Below are positions 1 to 4,986 of a stretch of 5,221 nucleotides of DNA, piece after piece. Source of the DNA: Natrialbaceae archaeon B1-Br10_E2g27. GTDB lineage: Archaea; Halobacteriota; Halobacteria; Halobacteriales; Natrialbaceae. The stretch's first letter is position 1. Each line of letters starts with the position of its first letter. The DNA is taken from assembly GCA_001563885.1 (NCBI GenBank), contig LKMM01000196.1, positions 1 through 5,221 on the forward strand. The letters run 5' to 3'. The translations under genes were made by a program, and so were the position numbers. The notes below the pieces were generated by a model that saw nothing but the letters and a program-made list of their open reading frames with translations, was not told the origin of the DNA and searched no databases.

Positions 1-717
1 AACCTGCACATGGAACTCGGCGGGAACGCACCGGCGATCGTCTTCGAGGACGCCGACCTCGAGGCCGTCGCGAACGACTGTGCGAAAGGGTCACTGAAAT
101 ACGCTGGCCAGCGCTGTTCGGCTGTCTCGCGTGTCCTCGCTCACGAGTCAGTCCACGACGAACTCGTCGACCGGATCGACGTGGCGATGGACAGCTGGCA
201 GGCGGGCGATCTGTTCGACGAGGAGACGGCGTTCGGACCGCTAATCGACGAGGGACAGGCCCAATGGGTACAAGGACTTATCGACGATGCTGTCGAGAAC
301 GGCGCAGACCTCGTCCGCGGCGGCGAACAGAACCCACCGGCCGAGATTCCCGACGAACTCACAGCCCAGTTTGTCGAACCCACGCTGCTGGCAAACGTCC
401 CGCGTGAGGCTCGAATCCTCCGCGAAGAACAGTTCGGACCGGTCGCAGTCGTCACCACCTTCGAAGATGAAACCGAGGCCACAGAGCTCGCCAACGACAC
501 CAACCTCGCGCTCGATGCCGCTGTCTTCACAACCGACTACGACCGCGCCCTGCGTGTCGCCGACACCGTCGACGCAGGAGCCGTCCGGATCAACGGCGCT
601 CCAAGCCACGGCCTGGGCGATATTCCCTTCGGTGGAAACAAAGACTCCGGTATCAGCCGCGAGGGTCTCGATGCATCGATCCACGACATGATGCGCAAAA
701 AGAGCATCATCCTCTAG
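1..717 (+). CDS. Aldehyde dehydrogenase, GapN/lactaldehyde type (C-terminal half, 5' truncated)
   Basis: This NAD(P)-dependent aldehyde dehydrogenase oxidises an aldehyde to the acid in the cytoplasm. The reading frame is open from base 1, so the N-terminal cofactor-binding half lies outside the window; 238 residues remain of the usual 450-500. Seen in the partial protein: the general-base Glu in the MELGGN motif (residue 5), the nucleophilic Cys in AGQRCSA (residue 39, the canonical 34 residues after the Glu), the EEQFGPV motif near residue 145, and a C-terminal IPFGGNKDSGISREG block. The AGQRCSAVSRV wording and the KDSGI-type end resemble non-phosphorylating NADP glyceraldehyde-3-phosphate dehydrogenase (GapN) and archaeal lactaldehyde dehydrogenases more than betaine or succinate-semialdehyde enzymes. 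The substrate is therefore inferred only. No frameshift or lost catalytic residue is seen. The TAG stop is followed by a convergent gap without a clear T-tract terminator. Confidence 0.93.
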   Translation, partial: NLHMELGGNAPAIVFEDADLEAVANDCAKGSLKYAGQRCSAVSRVLAHESVHDELVDRIDVAMDSWQAGDLFDEETAFGPLIDEGQAQWVQGLIDDAVENGADLVRGGEQNPPAEIPDELTAQFVEPTLLANVPREARILREEQFGPVAVVTTFEDETEATELANDTNLALDAAVFTTDYDRALRVADTVDAGAVRINGAPSHGLGDIPFGGNKDSGISREGLDASIHDMMRKKSIIL

Positions 718-859
718 AGTTCAACGCAACGTCAATTACGGTCCCACCGGTCTCAAATAAGTCTTCTCGAGTGGATACACCGTCGAATTCGATCAAGCAA
801 GATATCGATTACTGGTACCGACGACGGGTGACTCAAAGCGGTTTGTGTCGTCTTGTCTT

Positions 860-893
860 GGTGTACACCGTGACCGGGGTGGTGCCCACCGGT
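860..893. repeat. Palindrome and imperfect hairpin in the convergent gap
   Basis: The 190-bp gap between the dehydrogenase and the Orc-like gene holds a perfect 10-bp palindrome GGTGTACACC (860-869). Next to it is an imperfect hairpin at 873-893: stem GGTGG/CCACC with a 3-base loop, extended by ACC/GGT across a 2-base bulge. A further 6-bp hairpin (CTCTCA/TGAGAG, 905-922) straddles the stop codon of the Orc-like gene. No T-tract follows any of them on either strand, so they are at best weak 3'-end structures or a protein-binding site. The rest of the gap shows nothing I can identify. Confidence 0.35.
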
Positions 894-907
894 ACGCAGG
901 GACCCTC

Positions 908-2140
908 TCAGATCGGTGAGAGCAGATTCGCGGAACTCGAGAGCGTGCCCGTTGGTTGATCCGACACACCGACCCGTGAGTGGCGTTCGTACAACCGTTC
1001 GAAGACTCGTTTCGGAAACCGCGTTACGAGTCGACTCGGCGGCCGTCCCTTGGTTCGGTTGCAGTCGACAGCGACCCGGTCGAAAACACCTGCATCCGCG
1101 AGTTCATACAGAACGCGGCGAACAGTCGACACCGAGAGATCGACCGCTTCGGTAGCCGCCAGGGCCCTCGCCGTCGCTCCAACCGTCCTCAGGTCGTCGG
1201 CCTCGAGTCGTCCCAGTTCGTATAACAATCGCTGTCGGTTGTGGGGCAACGCGAGCAGCCGACCCAACGAGACACAGCGGTCGGGGACGGCTTCGAGACC
1301 TGTTTGTAGGTGGCTCCGGTCGACGCTTCCCGCTTCGGCCCGTTCTGCCGCTAGGGCGGCACACAGAGCCGCTGCAAGCGCGTCGTGGGCGTCGCCGTCG
1401 GCTGCAGCAGCGACGTTGACCATCTGATCGTGTTCGAACAGTTTTCGGACCACCCCGTTCGATGCCCGGTTCATCAACAGTTCGACCAACGATGACTGGG
1501 GGTACTGGTCGAACTCGATACAGATCTCCGGCTCCCACTCGATTACTTCGGGCGGTTGTCGCGACACGCAGATGAGCGACGAGCATTCGTGAACGTCTGC
1601 CAGCCACCTATCGACCGTTTTCATCTCGGGCGTTCCGGACTCGTTCGTGTGATCGACAGCAACGACGACGTCGGTTTGGGCCCGCACGTACCGACACAGC
1701 TGGTCGCTGAGTTTGTCCGTTCGAACCCCCTCGTTTGGAATGTCCCCACACCCGAGCGTCATCAGTATCGTTCGATACAGTTGAAACCGAGTCGACGCAT
1801 CCCGGGCGTCGACGTAGACAAACGACGGCAACTCCGTTTCGGACGGGCGCGTTGCTGGAACGATCGCACGGCCGTGTTGAGTGGTCTGTGTTGCAAGCTG
1901 TGCGAATAAGGAAGCAACGACCGCCGACTTACCGGATCCTTTCGGGCCGTGAACGCAGATACTCGGCGGCAGCGTTCCAGTAAAGACCGGGTCGAGCGCG
2001 CTGAGCAACGCCTCGAGTTCTGATCCGCGTCCTGTTGGATCAGTCGGGTGGACGACCGGAGAGAGTGTCGGCACCTCGTATCGGGTTCCCGCCGTCGCCT
2101 CGGGTCGTAACCGTCGTTCGATCCGATCATCGATGTTCAT
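908..2140 (-). CDS. Divergent Orc1/Cdc6-like AAA+ ATPase with C-terminal winged helix
   Basis: The 410-residue protein has the architecture of archaeal Orc1/Cdc6 initiators, which bind origin DNA and load the MCM helicase. In order: a GRGSELEALLSAL lid-like start (37-49), Walker A GPKGSGKS (65-72), a Walker B strand VVVAVD (158-163), a sensor 1 region LICVSR (189-194), the Orc-type FDQYPQSSLVELLMNRAS segment with Arg225, a sensor 2 helix GDAHDAL (249-255), and a winged helix at about 311-378 with recognition helix STVRRVLYELADAGVF and a GRPPSR wing. Two key residues differ from the family: the Walker B Glu is His164 (DH instead of DE), and the sensor 2 Arg of GDAR is His252. This suggests a paralogue that binds ATP but hydrolyses it poorly, perhaps regulatory rather than an initiator. 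The ATG start is supported by a TATA box about 25 bases upstream. I see no origin repeat motifs beside it. Confidence 0.85.
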   Translation of the reverse strand: MNIDDRIERRLRPEATAGTRYEVPTLSPVVHPTDPTGRGSELEALLSALDPVFTGTLPPSICVHGPKGSGKSAVVASLFAQLATQTTQHGRAIVPATRPSETELPSFVYVDARDASTRFQLYRTILMTLGCGDIPNEGVRTDKLSDQLCRYVRAQTDVVVAVDHTNESGTPEMKTVDRWLADVHECSSLICVSRQPPEVIEWEPEICIEFDQYPQSSLVELLMNRASNGVVRKLFEHDQMVNVAAAADGDAHDALAAALCAALAAERAEAGSVDRSHLQTGLEAVPDRCVSLGRLLALPHNRQRLLYELGRLEADDLRTVGATARALAATEAVDLSVSTVRRVLYELADAGVFDRVAVDCNRTKGRPPSRLVTRFPKRVFERLYERHSRVGVSDQPTGTLSSSANLLSPI

Positions 2141-2160
2141 TGTTGCCCAATTCTACTACG

Positions 2161-2170
2161 AAATAAGATA
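2161..2170 (-). promoter_or_regulatory. TATA box of the Orc-like gene
   Basis: The minus strand reads TATCTTATTT here, centred about 25 bases before the ATG at 2140, so transcription would begin at or next to the start codon (leaderless). An 8-bp palindrome TCTCGAGA (2172-2179) lies just upstream, at the position where TFB or a regulator would contact DNA. A second A/T patch (ATATAT, 2181-2186) is a weaker alternative TATA box. Confidence 0.45.
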
Positions 2171-2302
2171 CTCTCGAGACATATATTCGTACCGGGCAGA
2201 GTAAACCACCGTTAGGAGTCGGCTATCCACTCTCGTATCGCGGTCATAGCCTCCGTCTTCGAGTGTCCAACGACAACGCCGACCGGCCCGGACTGTGACC
2301 GA

Positions 2303-2506
2303 TTACCAGTGATCGGGCTTAATCTGGTTTATCAAAACTGTTGCGACCAGAAACACCACACCACTGACGAGCGCGCCGACGACGGCTGCAATCGATCGAT
2401 CCATCGTCGATCCCTCTGCAAGCGGGTACAGGATAAGCGACATGATCGACATCGCAATGAACAGGTTTCGAACGTCGCGTTGTTCCAGACCGACACGCTC
2501 GAGCAT
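2303..2506 (-). CDS. Small two-helix membrane protein, unknown function
   Basis: The 67-residue protein was not recognised as any named family. It has a short polar N-terminus containing charged residues (RVGLEQRDVR), a first hydrophobic helix at about 14-30, a short loop with Glu31, Asp36 and Arg37, a second hydrophobic helix at about 38-60 that is rich in Gly, Ala and Val, and a polar tail ending in KPDHW. Both ends are predicted to lie on the same side of the membrane. The strongest support that the gene is real is a near-ideal TATA box 24-25 bases before its ATG, which fits a leaderless transcript. It lies between the Orc-like gene and a four-helix membrane protein on the same strand but seems to have its own promoter. 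No signal peptide cleavage site or metal motif is visible. Confidence 0.72.
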   Translation of the reverse strand: MLERVGLEQRDVRNLFIAMSIMSLILYPLAEGSTMDRSIAAVVGALVSGVVFLVATVLINQIKPDHW

Positions 2507-2524
2507 AGCTGGTGGGAGAAACGG

Positions 2525-2536
2525 TATTTATATAAT
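2525..2536 (-). promoter_or_regulatory. TATA box of the 67-residue membrane protein
   Basis: The minus strand reads ATTATATAAATA, an excellent archaeal TATA box in otherwise GC-rich DNA. Its centre is about 25 bases before the ATG at 2506, predicting a leaderless mRNA. A perfect 10-bp palindrome CGGACGTCCG (2582-2591) lies about 46 bases further upstream and could be a regulator site; nothing else is evident between this box and the stop codon of the upstream gene. Confidence 0.6.
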
Positions 2537-2647
2537 TGTTTTGAGATCGTAAATCGGAGCCACTGTCACGGCTCATACTGCCGGACGTCCGTCGTGAATC
2601 GCCGCCACGGGGTAGCGAGAATCTTCATACAGTTCCGTCCGATAGTA

Positions 2648-3034
2648 TCAGAGTTTCGGATATCGTCGTGCAAACAGGGCGTAGACGATAGCGATGACGA
2701 TTCCACCGACGAGAAGCCCCCAGTTGACGCTTCGTGTTGCGATGGCACCGGGGAACGCAGCAAGCGATCCAACGATCAGTGATACGCCAGCAGCGCCCTG
2801 ATGGATCGATCCCTCAGCACCGGTTGTCTCGTCCTCGAGAATTTGCCAGACGACATAGTACGGTAACAGAAACTGGAATCCAATCCCCGTCCCAGAGGCA
2901 ACCACAGCACCGAACATTGGATTTGCGGTCGTAAACAACACGATCGTAAACACGATGATCGTCACCGTCATCGAGAGCATCCACCCGTTTTTTTCGACCG
3001 AATAGAGTGGGTCGGCAGGATCGTAGATATTCAT
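2648..3034 (-). CDS. Four-helix membrane protein, unknown function
   Basis: This is a 128-residue protein from the ATG at 3034. A GTG at 3043 would add three residues, but the TATA box predicts a transcript start near 3037, so the ATG is preferred. The N-terminus MNIYDPADPLYSVEKNGW is polar and aromatic. Hydrophobic helices follow at about 19-36, 40-63, 78-99 and 104-122, with an acidic loop between the second and third (EDETTGAEGS, 67-76) and a basic RRYPKL tail. No conserved catalytic motif was recognised and I cannot assign a family. The gene is divergent from the Usp gene, with 131 bases between the two start codons, so the pair could share regulatory DNA. The next gene downstream is another small membrane protein, 141 bases away and with its own promoter. 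Confidence 0.75.
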   Translation of the reverse strand: MNIYDPADPLYSVEKNGWMLSMTVTIIVFTIVLFTTANPMFGAVVASGTGIGFQFLLPYYVVWQILEDETTGAEGSIHQGAAGVSLIVGSLAAFPGAIATRSVNWGLLVGGIVIAIVYALFARRYPKL

Positions 3035-3058
3035 ACCCAACACACGATGATCCGAGAC

Positions 3059-3068
3059 TATATCTTTT
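3059..3068 (-). promoter_or_regulatory. TATA box of the four-helix membrane protein
   Basis: The minus strand reads AAAAGATATA, centred about 29 bases before the ATG at 3034 but only about 20 before the alternative GTG at 3043. With the usual 25-27 base TATA-to-start spacing the mRNA would begin near 3037, which decides in favour of the ATG start. Confidence 0.5.
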
Positions 3069-3129
3069 GCTGACCACGGTACACCAGATGATCTTCGAGG
3101 CGGTATCCGGTAGTCTCACCCCCAAGTTG

Positions 3130-3135
3130 TTTATA
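3130..3135 (+). promoter_or_regulatory. TATA box of the UspA-family gene
   Basis: TTTATA (3130-3135, inside TTGTTTATATC) is centred about 33 bases before the ATG at 3166. The predicted transcript starts near 3159 with a leader of only about 7 bases. The GAGGT at 3144-3148 would then lie upstream of the mRNA start and not act as a Shine-Dalgarno. It is divergent from the TATA box at 3059-3068, about 70 bases away. Confidence 0.5.
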
Positions 3136-3165
3136 TCTCCTCGAGGTACGACCCCCGCCATACCG

Positions 3166-3729
3166 ATGTACGACAATATCCTCTATCCGACTGACGGCAG
3201 TGCCGGAGCAGACGCCGCACTCGAGCACGCCCACGACCTAGCGAGACAACACGATGCGACGGTACACATCCTCCACGTCGTTGACTCCGACCACCTCGGA
3301 TACGAACGCGACGACGACTTCGCCGAGGACCCACCCGGAATGTTCCCGGACCACGCCGACGAGTGTCACTCGGGGATGGCCCGCGGTCGCGTCAAGAGTG
3401 AAAAAACGGGCATGATCGGCGAGGATCCGAGTGAGTATCGAGAGGAGGTCAAACAACGAGCAAACGCAATCGTCGACGGCGTCGCCCAGCGTCTCGAGGA
3501 CGTCGACACGAGCACTTACGCTTGCGTCGGAAAGCCACATCAGATCATCCTCTCGTATGCCGACCACCACGATATCGATATCATCGTGATGGGAACGCAC
3601 GGTCGAACCGGCGTCGAGCGATATCTGATCGGGAGTGTCACCGAGAAGGTCGTTCGGCTGTCGGACGTTCCGGTCGTCACCGTTCGACAACGTCACGAAC
3701 CGGCAGGCGACACCGAACAGGCGGCCTGA
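3166..3729 (+). CDS. Universal stress protein (UspA family) with an acidic insertion
   Basis: The 187-residue cytoplasmic nucleotide-binding protein belongs to the Usp group, which usually forms dimers and has diverse, mostly regulatory stress roles. Seen: the N-terminal strand and Asp of MYDNILYPTDGS (Asp10), the helix and second strand ending in VHILHVVD (33-40), and the C-terminal nucleotide loop G143-T-H-G146, nine residues, then G156-S157, matching the G-2x-G-9x-G(S/T) signature of ATP-binding Usps. The family is usually about 140-150 residues; the extra length sits at about 41-90, an Asp/Glu-rich segment holding His63, Cys67 and His68. The upstream frame stays open to 3007, but the ATG at 3166 opens the conserved domain and lies at leaderless-like distance from a TATA box. 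The gene converges on the glycerol-linked membrane protein and is divergent from the four-helix protein. Its target or partner cannot be read from the sequence. Confidence 0.9.
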   Translation: MYDNILYPTDGSAGADAALEHAHDLARQHDATVHILHVVDSDHLGYERDDDFAEDPPGMFPDHADECHSGMARGRVKSEKTGMIGEDPSEYREEVKQRANAIVDGVAQRLEDVDTSTYACVGKPHQIILSYADHHDIDIIVMGTHGRTGVERYLIGSVTEKVVRLSDVPVVTVRQRHEPAGDTEQAA

Positions 3730-3751
3730 TAGGGCCATACCGAAACGAAAG

Positions 3752-3796
3752 GCGACACACGTCGACGAGCAGCACACGATACAACTGGTGTGTCGC
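3752..3796. repeat. 9-bp inverted repeat
   Basis: GCGACACAC (3752-3760) and GTGTGTCGC (3788-3796) are exact reverse complements separated by 27 bases. They lie 22 bases after the Usp stop codon. They could form the base of a stem-loop in the Usp 3' end or in the read-through transcript from the other strand. No T-tract follows on the + strand, so this is not a convincing terminator. Confidence 0.4.
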
Positions 3797-3814
3797 TCAC
3801 ATCGAGAACACGAT

Positions 3815-3846
3815 AAAAAGCTGCGGGCAGCTCACCAGCGTGGTGA
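3815..3846 (-). terminator. Hairpins plus T-tract, likely terminator of the glpK operon
   Basis: On the minus strand two adjacent hairpins (TCACCA/TGGTGA with loop CGC, then AGCTG/CAGCT with loop CCCG) are followed directly by a run of T (TTTTTA within GCAGCTTTTTATCG). This resembles a terminator for the transcript coming from glpK and the membrane protein, and would give a 3' untranslated region of about 120-150 bases. Archaeal termination depends mainly on the T-tract; five or six T residues is modest, so the call is tentative. Confidence 0.45.
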
Positions 3847-3887
3847 ACCGAAATCGATCGAACGCGTTAGTACTCCGTCAAGCGTCG

Positions 3888-3933
3888 ACTGATGGGTCGA
3901 ACCGACACCCGCCGACTGGTTCGACCCATCAGT
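3888..3933. repeat. Perfect 16-bp inverted repeat with 14-base loop
   Basis: The arm ACTGATGGGTCGAACC (3888-3903) is exactly reverse-complementary to GGTTCGACCCATCAGT (3918-3933), around the loop 3904-3917. The structure lies 29 bases after the stop codon of the membrane protein, in its predicted 3' untranslated region, between convergent genes. No T-tract follows on either strand. It could protect mRNA ends, block convergent transcription or bind a protein dimer. The GGTTCGA core recalls a tRNA T-arm, but no tRNA fold is present. Confidence 0.75.
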
Positions 3934-3961
3934 TCAGGCTTGCCAAAGCACTAGACCCAGG

Positions 3962-4984
3962 TTAGGGCAGTGCGCCGATCAGCGATTCTGGGTAGGCCCA
4001 GAAGGCTGCGAACTCGCCACCGGTGGCGATCGCGAGGATGGTCGCGAGGAAACCGGCCATGAAGATACCGAACGCCGGTGGGTCAACGTGGGTCGCACCG
4101 TGGGCGTAGAACACACGGTTACAGACCTCACCCATCAGAGCGCCGAAGACGCCGAAGATGATCGCAAAGACCATCGCAACTTCGGGACTCCCGAGCCACG
4201 CGAAGGCACCGAAGGCACCGACGGAGCCGGGCAGGGTGATGTGGTGGGTCACCGGGAAGTTGTCGATGCCGGCGTTCAGGATGACCAGGCTCGCTGCACT
4301 GATACCGAAGACGAGCACACCGCTACCGGTCGCAAGGTAGACGAACCCACCGAGGAGGCCGCCAATGACACCGATCGCAGTAACACCGCTCCACTTGTAC
4401 TGCCACGGCAGCCAGATGCCGGGTGCGTTCTCCTCGCCGCGTTCGGCGGGGCTCATGTCGAAGATACCGTCACCGTAGACCTCACCGATGATGCTGTAGC
4501 CGAAGACGACACGGTGGATCAGTGCCGAGAGGAACACCATCAGCGCGATGTTGTCCGTCGGAACACCGATGAAGTTGAACAACTCGGTCCCAACAAATCC
4601 GATGAGACCGAAGATACCACCGACGAGTAACACGTCTAAGTTGTGCGTGCCAAGTGCGTCGACGATGTTCTTTCCGTCATCAATGTAGCCTTGCTTTGCC
4701 GCATAGGCGGCTGCGGCCGCACCCGCTGCGAACGAAATGTGTGGGCCGAAGATCGGACCGAAGCCGATCAGATCAGTGATTCCACCTCCAGCAAGTCCTT
4801 CTCCGATCGCATCGACTGGAACTTCTCCGGGTTCATAGCCACCGAGGCCAAGCGCCTCACCGGCGATGACCATGAAGCCGGTGAACACGAACGCCGGCAG
4901 TGCACCGATCGAGGCGGCGAAGGCACCGCCACCGAACGCAGCCAGCCAGAAAACCGGCTCACCGAGCAGCGTATCGAGTACCAT
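3962..4984 (-). CDS. Polytopic membrane protein linked to glycerol kinase, putative glycerol uptake protein
   Basis: The 340-residue protein is very hydrophobic, with roughly 9-10 membrane segments (about 11-41, 68-96, 116-140, 146-166, 200-240, 250-288, 304-336). It starts 2 bases after the glpK stop, so the two genes are almost certainly one transcript. From context the role would be glycerol entry or export. It is not an aquaglyceroporin: there are no NPA motifs and it is longer than MIP channels. Visible landmarks are GPHISFAAGAAAAAYA (80-95), FPVTHHITLPGS (243-254) and HVDPPAFGI (299-307). Two segments look related, IFGLIGFVGTELFN (124-137) and IFGVFGALMGEVCN (276-289), which suggests an internal duplication as in many transporters. 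From memory, haloarchaeal glpK operons such as that of Haloferax volcanii carry a linked putative glycerol facilitator, and this is probably its relative. The membrane location is well supported; the substrate is inferred. Confidence 0.82.
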   Translation of the reverse strand: MVLDTLLGEPVFWLAAFGGGAFAASIGALPAFVFTGFMVIAGEALGLGGYEPGEVPVDAIGEGLAGGGITDLIGFGPIFGPHISFAAGAAAAAYAAKQGYIDDGKNIVDALGTHNLDVLLVGGIFGLIGFVGTELFNFIGVPTDNIALMVFLSALIHRVVFGYSIIGEVYGDGIFDMSPAERGEENAPGIWLPWQYKWSGVTAIGVIGGLLGGFVYLATGSGVLVFGISAASLVILNAGIDNFPVTHHITLPGSVGAFGAFAWLGSPEVAMVFAIIFGVFGALMGEVCNRVFYAHGATHVDPPAFGIFMAGFLATILAIATGGEFAAFWAYPESLIGALP

Positions 4985-4986
4985 TC

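Noticed and set aside
771..959. A 62-codon + strand frame starting with GTG
   Set aside because: It overlaps the 3' end of the Orc-like gene on the other strand, has no TATA box or Shine-Dalgarno at a fitting distance, and its product shows no hydrophobic core or acidic bias typical of this genome.
1104..1607. A 167-codon minus-strand frame inside the Orc-like gene
   Set aside because: The product is extremely Arg-rich and is a frame-shifted shadow of the Orc-like gene, whose own frame shows all the expected domains in order.
718..2302. A replication origin beside the Orc1/Cdc6-like gene
   Set aside because: I looked for long repeated G-rich origin recognition boxes and an A/T-rich unwinding region on both sides of the gene and saw neither; only short palindromes and one promoter-like A/T patch are present. 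The protein is also too divergent to assume an adjacent origin.
3007..3165. N-terminal extension of the Usp protein
   Set aside because: The frame is open but runs through the divergent promoter region and the start of the four-helix protein gene. The conserved Usp domain begins exactly at the ATG at 3166 with a TATA box just upstream.
3888..3950. A tRNA gene or tRNA 3' fragment suggested by GGTTCGA
   Set aside because: The flanking bases do not pair as a T-stem and no anticodon or acceptor arm can be built; the motif is part of the perfect 16-bp palindrome.
3842..3964. A 40-codon + strand frame from GTG in the convergent gap
   Set aside because: It runs through the 16-bp inverted repeat and into the stop codon of the membrane protein gene, with no ribosome site and an arbitrary composition.
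4088..4630. A 180-codon + strand frame opposite the membrane protein gene
   Set aside because: Its very polar, Asp/Glu/Thr-rich product is the antisense shadow of a GC-rich membrane protein gene; the opposite strand has a coherent transporter-like protein with a Shine-Dalgarno.
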